Source of the DNA: Blastomussa wellsi
Taxonomy: Eukaryota; Cnidaria; Anthozoa; Scleractinia; Plerogyridae
DNA length: 64,000 bases
Direction: 5' to 3'
NCBI GenBank assembly: GCA_947652115.1
Contig: OX393572.1
Location: 16,827,771-16,891,770 of the forward strand
The first letter of the stretch is position 1. Every line of letters starts with the position of its first letter. Positions 56,201 through 63,867 of this stretch are shown in pieces. The notes beneath the pieces are model-generated. The model searched no databases and was not told where the DNA came from. It was given only the letters and a program-made list of their open reading frames with translations. Made by a program: the position numbers and the translations under genes.

Positions 56201-57432
56201 TTGTTGTCTTCGAGGGTCCAGATGTGCTTGCTGAATTCGGTGGAGTTTCTGTGTTTAGCGTGGCGGAATGATGCGGTGTGGTTTCTGTATCTAGTTTTTA
56301 AGTCGTTCTCTGTGAGCCCGATGTACGTTTCTGTCGTGTTGGTGTCTTTGCACGTGACGGCGGCTTGGTAGATTACTGAAGATTGTAGCCAGTTTCCGTC
56401 AAGCAGGTATGCGTTCTTTTGTCAGCAGTTGCATGTCTTGTTATTGTTAATGGTAGTGGCGGCGGCAGCGGTGTTGCTATCAGCCTGTGCATATGCATTT
56501 AGGATGCGTTTGTTATGGTTGTCGATCATTTGTTTGGTGTTGTCCATGCAGCTGCAGCCTAACCCTAACCCTAACCTTTCATCACACTCGCCGTACAACA
56601 GCTCAAGTAAAAGATGTAACCTCTGCCTCAAAGAAAAATTCCTAATTATCTGCCGACCCGAACTATCATCACTAAACAAACGTAATGAACTCGTGTCTTC
56701 TTGCCGCCACAGAAACAAAGCCCTTCTACACAACAATTAAACTGTAAAATCTCGCGCTGCATATATTATTTAAATTAAATTGTATATAAGCGATGGTAAA
56801 GAATATTCTCATTAAATCCCCTGATGAGTGGGCAACCATGAAACAGGCTTGTAGGGATGACCTAGTAGTTTATTTGATTTTCCTCCCACAACATATACTT
56901 TGCTCTGCTCCTATGCATATAGTTTGTTTTTATTTATGCACGACCCCACAAACTGCATAGCTTTCATTATTATTGTGCTGAAATAAAGGCTGTCTGTCTG
57001 TCTGTCTGCTGGCTATTAATCTGCAGAAAATGACACTTAAATCAATTTTTTTCTTTTAGTGCCACGCATCAACGAGGATGTTTTTTCTGTATTATTATTA
57101 CTTGTTTCGTTGCATGGCGAGTGTAGAATGGTGTTACAGCCCAAAAGTGCAAATGAGCTTTATATCTATTATTTTGCAAGGACTCTGCATTTGGATTTTC
57201 ATTATCTACATGTTGTCATTTCAATTGTTTCACACTCAGTGGAAAGCAGAATGATGTGATAACATCCTGTGATTCCAAACATAATAATTTATTTTCAAAG
57301 AATGCAATATTACCTTGAGAAGATTTCGGAAGCCTTCACTGTGGAAATAGTTGCACAAGAATTGGTAATCATCTTCACGTTTATCAAGCTGGTAACGAAT
57401 CTGTTCCAGGCAGGTTAAAAGCCTTTGGAAAG
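35333..57432 (-). CDS. MAGUK p55 scaffold, MPP3/4/7- and PALS1-like; 5' end not found
   Basis: Exons: 57432-57314, 53533-53456, 48388-48305, 48083-47460, 47168-47078, 45176-45091, 43607-43533, 42819-42688, 42161-42097, 41789-41746, 39080-39006, 37638-37552, 36988-36908, 36808-36606, 35900-35754, 35515-35333. Phases all join: 724 codons including stop after two bases of a split codon. Order: L27N (1-39), L27C (66-105), acidic Ser/Asp/Glu-rich linker (about 105-290), PDZ (290-385, DDEVLEIND), SH3 (386-445, FFDYNP, DDSKWWQ), HOOK (AGLIPSKDFQE, basic KRLRKN), guanylate-kinase-like (from about 505, GAPGVGRNE, FGEYKGALYGTS, EFKPYCVYVKPP), ending HWVPLDWTQTN. The GK part resembles MPP3/4/7, PDZ and SH3 also resemble PALS1/Stardust, so orthology is open. 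It is a likely polarity scaffold. The first exon must supply one base before 57432 and was not identified. Introns hold two DIRS elements and Penelope pieces. Confidence 0.88.
38089..38345. repeat. AAT/GAT trinucleotide microsatellites
   Basis: Runs of AAT and GAT at 38089-38205 and of TAA/AAT at 38279-38338. Open frames rich in N and D here are only repeat translation. Confidence 0.95.
38481..38720. mobile_element. Palindromic MITE rich in ATGATAGT
   Basis: AGCCCTGATCAAACGGTGCA at the left is inverted at the right as ACCGTTTGATCGGGGCT. TAA flanks both ends, which fits PIF/Harbinger target preference. The interior repeats ATGATAGT and ACTATCAT many times in both orientations. Confidence 0.75.
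39542..41332 (-). mobile_element. Internally deleted DIRS element
   Basis: Terminal sequence AATTGGAAAATTAAACAAGA starts the element, an inverted internal copy lies at 39711-39830, and the right end carries GGCGCATGCGCTTGCTATC, the inverse of about 39637-39655. Minus-strand remnants include an RNase H piece (YINAMGG, 41260s) and tyrosine-recombinase pieces (YTEVWDVQVVWTYLKNL near 40500; ILKTAGWSS near 40000). gag and most of RT are absent. Related to, but diverged from, the 48.6-53.3 kb element. Confidence 0.8.
41868..41965. repeat. About 33-bp tandem repeat, three copies
   Basis: AACCAATCACAAAGGGAGCA followed by GACAATCCAATG is repeated head to tail. Intronic. Confidence 0.85.
42403..42502. 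repeat. Small foldback (hairpin) element
   Basis: ACTAAAACCTCGAACACCCC and the following GGAACAC are inverted in GTGTTCCGGGGTGTTCCGG...GTTTTGTAGT. A short palindromic MITE is the simplest reading. Confidence 0.6.
43180..43400 (-). repeat. tRNA-derived SINE, diverged copy
   Basis: The minus strand shows a diverged head (AATAATGGTTAGTGTGCTGG), then the body TATAAATAATGG, CCCTTCCAGGGAGAAGTAGA and AATACTGGTAG. Same family as 19971-20180. Confidence 0.55.
44712..44995. mobile_element. Inverted-repeat element with hammerhead-like arms
   Basis: About 68-nt arms are inverse: TAATCAACTTTTCGGCATCA ... AGTGAAGCATG and CATGCTTCACTATTTTGC ... GAAAAGTCGATTA. Read outward, each arm has a TTGATAA element, a GGCATC-ATGTT-GATGCC stem (or its diverged form), GAAAA and GTT/GTC. 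This resembles Penelope terminal repeats, but the hammerhead core (CUGAUGA) is changed. It also flanks a non-coding stretch of the MAGUK intron. Confidence 0.55.
45180..47077. other. MAGUK intron; possible weak inverted-repeat element
   Basis: No exon is required by the splice phases here. GTTCACACAAGGGGG (45912-45926) and CCCCTACTTGTGAAC (46193-46207) are imperfectly inverse around sequence rich in GGGACATG, so a MITE is possible. Confidence 0.35.
48944..50110 (-). CDS. DIRS tyrosine recombinase
   Basis: Up to 388 codons. The catalytic set of a tyrosine recombinase is visible: Arg in SAQRGQTIHYLS, the HxxR of KPHSTRAVATS, and the nucleophile Tyr in GWSSSDTFAKFYSKP. It would integrate the circular DIRS DNA copy. 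The first about 125 codons overlap the RNase H frame, as is common in DIRS elements, so the true start may lie downstream of 50110. No internal stop; the domain looks intact. Confidence 0.92.
   Translation of the reverse strand: MPTENTNRLCRGIDDSSNVANPELVSQTSSHVSGCSKSVTTTTNCPTNAGDATRSPPPIQENGSDCMQIVRQSYETQGISQKATSIILQSWRKGTTKQYSSYIKRWTTYCHKKQIDPVSATVPQALDFLVELFESGIGYSGINTARSALSSVLKPLDGMTFGAQESVKRFLKGVYEARPSNPRYTETWDVSKVLNYLKTISITDCSLKDLTLKLVTLMSLVSAQRGQTIHYLSLEDMVVSETSVTFIISRPIKQSKPRSEPTVVKFVAYPDNPNICVVTTLKAYLDRTSSLRGGAQQLFISHYKPFKPVSRDTISRWVKAVMHKSGIDVNLFKPHSTRAVATSKALLKSVPLEHILSVAGWSSSDTFAKFYSKPVINTDSFSNVLLQE
49732..50811 (-). pseudogene. DIRS RNase H portion (separated from RT by a MITE)
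   Basis: Catalytic acidic residues are visible in IIYTDASTKGWG, NCLELLAAI, IYSDNSTTVNYINAMGG and IPGTKNVEADRESR. It should be continuous with the RT frame upstream, but a small inverted-repeat insertion at 50837-50962 intervenes and the frame differs by one. The 3' part overlaps the recombinase gene in another frame. Confidence 0.88.
50837..50962. mobile_element. Small MITE inserted in the DIRS RT-RNase H gene
   Basis: TCAAAACGAGTCTAAGTGCG at one end and its inverse CGCACTTAGACTCGTTTTGA at the other, about 25-bp inverted ends and a core of about 75 bp. It interrupts the DIRS frame, so it entered after that DIRS copy. No clear target duplication. Confidence 0.8.
50837..52072 (-). pseudogene. 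DIRS reverse transcriptase, truncated by MITE insertion
   Basis: The reverse transcriptase motifs are in order: FRLILNLKNLNEHV, YMASVDLRDAYYSVPI, QFTCLPTGLACAPRLFTKI, VGYIDDSYLQ (the YIDD active site), and FLGFVLDS. The ORF runs into the MITE at about 50962 and stops at 50837. It would copy the element's RNA. The start at 52072 is the first Met and may not be the real one. Confidence 0.9.
52224..53171 (-). CDS. DIRS gag-like protein
   Basis: About 315 codons from the Met at 53171. The protein is charged, with acidic and KKKR patches (TKKKRDDK) and heptad-like segments. No zinc knuckle is seen. Its position, first in the element, points to the structural (gag-like) gene. In-frame sequence continues upstream of the chosen Met but lies in the terminal repeat. 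Confidence 0.75.
   Translation of the reverse strand: MPETSDKSELKGEKDNLKRKSSGSRSESIQANVRIIERDDGADGAKTDSHGLQELAATLRQGFTQMSQDLSKTIAESFKQFQSDFEVQYVDTEEEQEAKSAENDHEVSEEPPTKKKRDDKTTSLEEAVTKLADSAGAHKMPSNEGTFEVLNSLKQELKKEETGPSVNTELANVVNAMLKEGLPEEKLQEKLNKYHRPENCEFLTKVRVNQPVWDHLTPTVRSQDVRLQKVQTSIFKGMCALTNMIDKLLEHLSSLPAGNDLLQKSTDALTLFANANSELNQRRREFIKPDLHEEYKHLCSSSVPITDQAMISRNK
53783..53801. repeat. Poly-G tract
   Basis: About 19 consecutive G. Similar tracts at 60554-60568, 60638-60656 and 62398-62415. Confidence 0.9.
54030..54190. repeat. GGAATG-rich simple repeat
   Basis: Imperfect units such as CCGGAATGGACCAGAATGG, period about 10 with GGAAT motifs. Intronic in the second MAGUK. Confidence 0.85.
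55312..55672. repeat. 72-bp minisatellite, about five copies
   Basis: GGGACTAAGGTTGTTGGGTG, CACCCTG, CACAAATGAAAGGATGGC and AACACACCCTGCAAGTGATG recur every 72 bases. Because 72 is divisible by 3 and no stop occurs, both strands stay open across several copies; this is not evidence for a gene. Confidence 0.95.
55964..56006 (-). ncRNA. Hammerhead ribozyme (Penelope-associated)
   Basis: On the minus strand: stem I AUCCC/GGGAU, core CUGAUGA, stem II GUGG-GCAA-CCAC, core GAA, stem III ACA-GGCU-UGU, cleavage nucleotide A (GUA site). All conserved hammerhead core bases are present. In Penelope-like elements such motifs are known to self-cleave the RNA. Activity here is inferred from structure only. 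Confidence 0.85.
56560..56577. repeat. Short telomere-like CCCTAA repeat
   Basis: About three CCTAAC-type units at the junction of the two Penelope arms. Similar short TTAGGG-like strings occur near 26505 and 62115. Confidence 0.6.
56816..56858 (+). ncRNA. Hammerhead ribozyme, second copy
   Basis: Plus-strand twin of the motif at 55964-56006. Stem I AUCCC/GGGAU, CUGAUGA, stem II GUGG-GCAA-CCAU (one G-U pair instead of G-C), GAA, ACA-GGCU-UGU and A. Predicted cleavage lies between 56853 and 56854. Confidence 0.82.
56983..57008. repeat. CTGT microsatellite
   Basis: Several CTGT units after an AATAAAGG string. Short. Confidence 0.85.
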
Positions 57433-57789
57433 CTAAAGAAATGTATAAATACTGTTCAAACTAGTTCCAGCCCAATACCGAGAATATGAAAATGCTCTAT
57501 TGTACAACTGAAGCTGCTGACGGTAAGTTCAGGCCACAAAAGTTCATCTGAATTGTTCCTTTGAAACAGCAAATATCAGCCGCCAATAAGCTTACTGTTG
57601 TACGCCCATCTTGATGGCGACGCTAATTTGAAGAACGTCAAATGATGAATGCAGAACACCAAATGCATGTTTTCTTGCCACTAGTTTCACTCATGTTTGC
57701 TTGCTGTTGATGTAACTCATGTTTGCTTGCGGTTAGCCTTTTACTGTCAGAAATTTTCACAGTTGGAAATTTGCCCCTTGCCTTTGGAA

Positions 57790-58235
57790 GTGCAGTGGCC
57801 TAATGGTTAGCGGCCTGGACTCCAGCGCCGAGGCACTGCGTTGTGTTCTTGGGCTAGACACTTTACTCTCACTCCGGTGTATTTAACAATTACCCTGCAA
57901 AATCGCGCGGAATGTCACCTGATAATCAGCCACCTCGGCCGGCTAATCAGGCAATATTCCGCAAGATTGAGCAGGATAATTGTTCTATTATTCAACAAAT
58001 TGTCAACGAACACTATTTTACAGCTAGAAAAGTTGCCATATTATGCGGCGCTTTGCGAGACTTCCACCGAATTATCATTACTTGACATATATCGCAGAAA
58101 TCTGTCAGCTGCAGTTGGCGGATATTGAGAGCATAATGACCATATATGGGCAACATGACAATTTGTTGAATAATAAAAATGGGTACTGGCGAATTTCCTG
58201 CTGGAGCCCTGACATGGACTAGCATCCCAACCAGG
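57790..58235 (+). repeat. tRNA-headed SINE interrupted by hairpin elements
   Basis: The head has TGGCCTAATGGTTAGCGGCC and GGGCTAGACACTTTACTCTC; the body resumes with AATGGGTACTGGCG and GACATGGACTAGCATCCC. Between are two palindromes: 57907-57965 (GCGGAAT ... ATTCCGC) and 57990-58174 (ATTATTCAACAAATTGTC / inverse). The SINE body looks split by MITE-like insertions. Confidence 0.55.
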
Positions 58236-58818
58236 GGATGTATTTTCGATATAACAGCGCTTGTGATTGGCTCAAAGTGGAGTGGCACGACCATTTATGC
58301 ATGAAGCTTGACAATCAACAAAAATTCCACTCACATTTTACGTTTCAGCATTGGAAACAGAATGCAAATATTCAAGCAAAATGTTTTGGCAGAAACCATC
58401 TTTGCTGTTGCTTTCGTTATGACAGCCCAAATTGTGAGATTTATATATAAAGTGGTATTCCGTTGCTCATCCTGAATACTGTATATGTAAGTAGATAATT
58501 ATTTAGTTTGACAAACCCTGTAATGGAAGTGTGAAATAAAGTGTTGTTGTTGTAGTGTTGTTGTTGTTCTTGGCTCGGCTTTGAAATGAAGCTTAAATAT
58601 ACAAGAGAATTGTTTTTAGCTGTAATTCATTATTTCTGGTTTTATTTAGTGATAATAGCTCACAATTTGCCAGGTTTGATATATTCAAGCTTGTTTGTCA
58701 AAGGAAAAACCATTGCCTTTCAAATGTTGCTATATAATATTGCATATAGCTTGCCGAATCTTTGTATTCTTGATGCATGATGTTATATCGAATCTTTTTT
58801 ATAAACTTCTGATTTCAG

Positions 58819-61192
58819 CGACTGAAACTGAGTTTCAGCCGGTAACCACAGATGTGAGTGGAATTAACGACAAGAAATAGTGCATTCGGAATTCTGCAAA
58901 GCCATCTTTCCAATTTTGTCTTCAAGAAGCAAAGATACAACTGGTTTGATATGATTTACTTCACTTTACTTCTGCTACACTGCTTAAGAAACATTTCGTG
59001 TTCCGGCAAGGAAACATGTTTTGTCAGGCCTTTAGAAGTAAATGCAAGGCAAGCTTGACGTTAATTGATAAAAATATCTACATATGCATATTATGGTAAC
59101 ATGTAAAACAGCCTAATATTTTGATACTTTTTAAGGTGATTTGGGGATGAAACAACTCTAAAGTACATCAAACCCAGTATTTGGAAAATTGGCTAAGTTT
59201 GTTTCTCTTAATCTGAGTCTCAGTTATTTCTCAATTTTATGATTGAACTAAGTCCACATGCACACCTTTGAGAGGCGCAATATTTTCAGGATCTCGTCAC
59301 TGCGTACAAGGAATGTCGAAACTGAGTTGCCATGTGAACTTTTTGTGATGATACGTTTACAAAGAAATCCGAGCATACTTACACGGGTCACCATGTTTGA
59401 TGCTCCCAAAGCTCGACATTGAGTAAAATCCTTAACAAGCACTGCAGTATTATTAAATTCTGTACATGTGTAAAGTGCGACCCTTTGTAGGCCGGTTCGA
59501 GCGTCGGAGAGAAAACGTGAATGTTCTAAGTAAAATAAACTAACAACCTAATTTATTCTAATTCCTATGATGCTTAACTCGCTTAAACAAACAACAAAGT
59601 AAACATTTATCAGCCTTTGCTTGAAAATAATCAATGCCCTGAAAATACAAATTTTACAAAGGTTTCTAGCACACCTTTTTTTAACACCTTTCCGCCCTCA
59701 ACATCCAAGCTTTTTTAAAAAGTTGAATCTACAATCACAACGAACTGTCAGATCTTAAAATTCAGCTTTAATGGAAACAAAATTGCTCTCTATGAATAGA
59801 CTTTCTCAAAGTCGTTCGTTTCTCGTTCCCAGTTTGACAGTAGCGGTGCGAACGACTTTTATCGCTTGCAACGCGCACCAAATTTACAGGAGGAATTTTC
59901 CACTTGACGGACTCGTGTCGTGTTGAACCATAGCCTCCTAACGCAGGCGTTACTAGGGGATTGCATTACCACTCACGCAATCCCCTAATAACGGCTGTGT
60001 AGGAGAGTAGTTGAATCATTACCATTCTTAATGTTTTTAATTAGTGCTTTTTTCCATTCACACTCTCTTCACGTGTTTATTTTAATCTTAGTCTTAACTT
60101 ATAATATTCTGTCTAGCCTTTAGATCATCCAGGAGAAACTTCTGCCATGCATAACCCAGCAGAAAAGCAAATCGTGCAAAGTGAATGCCTCCCTTGACGA
60201 ATTTTTGCAGGACATAATCACTGCTGTGAATAATGGCAATCTGAAAAACGAGGTAAGCCATGTTGTTTCTCTATGAACAAACAAACCTCAGGGTTCAATG
60301 ACTGTGATGGGCCTTGTTTTGATTCTGTTAATTGTTGGTTACATCAAACTGTTCCCTAGTAAATAAACCTGCTTTATGTTGTGATTGACAGTCATTAATG
60401 GCTGCACCCTTACCTACTTGATAAGGAAAATGTCATTGACCATTTTACACCTTGTTTACGCCCCAAAATTTTGCAAAACATTTGTTTCCCAATTCTCCTG
60501 GGTATTATAGTCGTCCCAAGAGAATCTGAAGACAATGCTTATGCAAAATGGTTGGGGGGGGGGGGGGGACAAGGTGTATTATGGGCAATGCGAAAATGGT
60601 CAATTTGGAAATATTCTAGGGACACATTTAAGTGCATGGGGGGGGGGGGGGGGGGGCATGGCAACCAATTGTGTACTACAGAATTTGGTTTAGGTGGTTC
60701 TTGGTTAAACCCTTAAGGATTTTTGTTGTTCTTGGTTAAGACACTTAATAATTAACTCCCACTCTGCCTGTCTTTATCGGTGTGTATAAATTGGTGCCGC
60801 TAATTTAATGTTGTGGGTAAGCCTGGGATGAACTAGCACCCCTTCCAGGGGAATGAGAAATACTCCTTGTTACTTAATGCTGCAGGAAACAGGTTAGGCT
60901 ACGGCTTGATGGGTCATTACGGAGACTTATCTTTGTAACCTTATCTTAAGTTCCTGCACATAGCATTGATAGATTCCAATATTTTTACATGATGACGTCC
61001 GATCTTACGCCTGACTAAAAATTTAAAAGCATAGTTGAACATATATATGGAAAATGCGCTATGCAAACCATTACCATATTGTTTGATTGTCATGTTAGCA
61101 AAACTGCTAGTGATATAACGATTTCAAAAAAGTTACGATGCTAATTTTGTTTTCAGATTTCCAGTTGGCTTGGACCTAACGTCACTCAATGA
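58819..61192 (+). CDS. Weakly supported plus-strand exon chain (unknown protein)
   Basis: Three short segments with acceptor/donor signals join in phase: 58819-58853 (11 codons, ending GAT before GTGAGT), 60124-60252 (43 codons, CTTTAG before, GTAAGC after) and 61157-61192 (ends TGA). The middle one is the best: 129 nt with no stop, containing SLDEFLQDIITAVNNGNL. No family is recognised, and the first exon is not found. The third segment also has another open frame (VGLDLTSLNEGRLQAVAQ), so the chain may be wrong. Confidence 0.25.
59930..60006. repeat. Hairpin with about 30-bp stem
   Basis: CTCCTAACGCAGGCGTTACT and AGGGGATTGC are inverted in GCAATCCCCTAATAACGGCT and GTGTAGGAG, with a loop of about 11 nt. 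A MITE relic or small hairpin RNA are both possible. Confidence 0.6.
60554..60656. repeat. Two poly-G tracts
   Basis: About 15 G at 60554-60568 and 19 G at 60638-60656, within 100 bases of each other. Confidence 0.9.
60725..60960 (+). repeat. SINE body copy
   Basis: TTAAGACACTTAATAATTAA, GGTGTGTATAAATTGGTGCC, GGGATGAACTAGCACCC and AGGGGAATGAGAAATACTCC match the shared SINE body in diverged form. The tRNA head is not evident. Confidence 0.5.
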
Positions 61193-63600
61193 GGGAAGGC
61201 TCCAGGCAGTGGCACAATCCACATTGCCAGTGTAAGCAGCATTTTGGCCAATGCTGGGACTACCGCTGACCTATTCGCGTTCATACACGCGCGACCACGC
61301 AATTACCGTCGTTTTGTTTTCTTTGGTCTTTGACACTACTTTGAGGATCATCTTCGAGAATCTCGACTTCACTGCCGTGGAATTAGTTAGCAGTTGTGCC
61401 GTGAACTGTTTTATTGAACGTTTGGCCTCCCTTTTAACGATTTCCTTTCAAAGTTTTGTTTGATTTGCCACATTCTGTTGAAACCGAAGCTGTCAGAAAC
61501 GATAAGATCTTTGCGATCGCAGCGTCAAACGGGAATTTTAACTTTGTAACTCGGGCATTGAGTTCCAAAAAATATATTTGACGCATTTCGAATTGCCCAA
61601 GAACCGGCGCTTAAAGAACAACTTTCCTGTTGATCCAATCTCTGATAAACAGAAGAAAAGCAACCTTGCATGTATTAACCCACGCACCGCCATATTTGTT
61701 TTGTATTTTCAGCTTTTAATCGCGGACTATCTCGCGCATGCTCATCACCAGACTTCCCACGTACGAAAAACTGGTACGATCCACCTTAAACTGTTTCAAA
61801 AACGTCTTTTCAACCTTATCACCCTTAACAAACAAATGCGACTTTCATATAAATTCATCAATTAATAGCATCGGGCTGCAGAGCGAGTAAAGCTTTAGCT
61901 TTAAGCTCTAGTCTAGCATGCTTGGGTGCCTGGGGTCGTTCAGAGCACTCGATGACATCTCATTTGAGTAACACAGATTGAATAGCTTAGAAGTCGACTG
62001 AATTACTCTCTATTTGCACTATATCTCAGCAGCTGATCCTCCAGACCTGACTTTGTTACAGTAAAGTTGATGACAGTCACCTTGATGCATGTAGAACCTA
62101 AGAGGAGATGGAGTAGGGTTAGGGTTAGGTTTCAATCTCATATTATCGTTTTATTAATTATACAAATCTTCAATACAAATCGGCGTCTTTTATGATGCTA
62201 TCTTATATACATAGATACATGCATGCATGCATGCACGAACGAACGAATGAAGACTTTATTTAAGTGCGTAAATGTTAAGCTCTGGTAAAAACTTAACTGC
62301 ATAAGAGAGAGGAAAAACAAATTATAATTCAGACAAATTAATTCCGTCGGGAGAGGAGATCTCGAGGAAACCACCAGGATTTTAGGTGGAGGAGGGAGGG
62401 GGGGGGGGGGGGGGGAGGGGAACTTCGGTTATCAATATATTTTTTGAGCATTTGGTTTCCAGAAAAATTGTAAGCAGAGTGACCTGGTATTGGGGGTCAA
62501 TCATCAAAGGCCAACGTCGACCTCGTGTCACCAAAATGGCATTCTCAATCGACACCTGAAACAAACAAAGTGGAGTGAGTATTGTGTCAGCAGCTGTACT
62601 GAGCAACTGTGTCACCTATCAAGCACTTCTACTAGACAAAACCTACTTGAGAAATGTTGCGAGCCCTCTGTCGTCAATAGATTAACATAAATGTCAAGGA
62701 AAGAGATCGTTATAAAGAGGGCGTGACCTTTATGTGCTAGCAGCCTGCGCAACAGGCGATTACCGTACAGCAGGTGTGCAAATAATTTTACAACCTTGAA
62801 GGACATCTGACCGAGTTAGTCACCAATAATGCTGTTAGAAGTCATATTACTGAATAATCCAATAAAGTGTTGTTGACACAAAACATTAGTGTTTGCATGT
62901 CAAGGCGTTAAGAAAGGCTGGTCACTTTGACCTGTTGGAATTTAATCGGACATTGGCAAACTTTGGTCAGCCATTTTCTGATGCTTGGCTATTATCTGCA
63001 GCGCTGGCCATCCATCCAACTTGCGTTCTACTCGCTTTTGAAATCAGGTCAGAACACTTACTGAATCTCTTGGAAGACCATCTGCATTCCATTGTCGAAT
63101 CTCGTAAGCATCTGCTAACACACTGATTAGGCTGAAGGCATCTGAAGCGAAACTGAAATTCTTTGCTATTTTATTGCTGTTTATTGAATAAATAGAACGT
63201 TATATGGCTGCTGGAGATACAGAATTTTTCTTCTTGCGTTGGAAAATACTCCACTAGTTCACTGCACTCACTCGTCAAATATTTTTCAACACTCTATGAG
63301 AAATTTTGGGGCGTTTACCATTTACAAAAAATTCCCGGAAATTCCGGTTGGTTTGTAAATTGGTACACGACTTTTTGGTTCGTTCCACTGGAAAATTTCC
63401 GAAAAGAATGGAATTTCGAAAAAGGTAGTCCCGTTTTCCCGGTGGAAATTTTCCAATGGAAATGTGTGTTCCATTTACTGATGTCTCGTCTTTCTCACCA
63501 GTTCCAAACCTTTCACGGTCGTTTTTGCAGCCAGGCCCCTCTCGTTTTCGTGCTGCTTCTGGCTTCAACCAAAATGGCGTTTTTCATGTCATGTTCTTCA
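61193..63600. other. Region without a recognised gene
   Basis: It contains a 19-G tract (62398-62415), a GCAT/GAAC microsatellite near 62218-62246 and telomere-like GGGTTAGGGTTAGG near 62115. An open plus-strand stretch at 62893-63126 (77 codons, LLNLLEDHLHSIVESRKHLL) is moderately protein-like but has no known family or splice support. Confidence 0.35.
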
Positions 63601-63627
63601 GAGGACAGTTCAGAGTTTGTACGAGTG

Positions 63628-63867
63628 CTACTTCATGTACTGCTGTCTCCAATCTACCAAGGCTCCACATAAGCGGTGGATGATCTTGTTCAAACTACTC
63701 AGGGTTATGTCAAACCGGTCTGACACTGCGCGGATCACTTCCGAGTTTGCAATAAACCCTACAAATGCCAGCACTTGTTTGCGAGTTCGGCCAAATACCT
63801 GTCGTGGTGGGACCCTTCCAGTGGCTTGTGCTCCTCTGCATAGAGCTTCCATGGTGACTCTTGTCAT
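63628..63867 (-). pseudogene. PIF/Harbinger-like transposase N-terminal fragment
   Basis: The frame reads RTRKQVLAFVGFIANSEVIR, then AVSDRFDITLSSLNKIIHRL, the helix-turn-helix region before the catalytic domain in HARBI1-like transposases. A stop follows at 63628, and no DDE part is seen downstream, so the copy is broken. It may continue beyond the window on the other side. Confidence 0.65.

Larger units (their letters stand above)
55900..56930. mobile_element. Two Penelope-like 3' ends in tail-outward inverted arrangement
   Basis: Arms 55905-56180 and 56645-56925 are inverse copies. The minus-strand arm encodes a GIY-YIG region (ETYIGLTENDLKTRYRNH, then HIWTLEDNNIEHFISW) from about 56420 to 56060. 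The plus-strand arm encodes its C-terminal part (RCNLCLKEKFLIICRPELSS ... NELVSSCRHRNK), ending near 56741. Each arm ends with a hammerhead motif after the coding part. Between them is CCCTAA-type repeat (56560-56577). Both endonuclease copies are partial. Confidence 0.8.

Noticed and set aside
59248..59442. First exon of the second MAGUK on the minus strand
   Set aside because: The best donor leaves phase 0 while the next exon needs one carried base. A weaker donor would fit but gives an unlikely junction.
63275..63568. Continuation of the Harbinger-like transposase
   Set aside because: The frame does not show any catalytic-domain wording and is built over inverted GGAAATTTTCC-type repeats.
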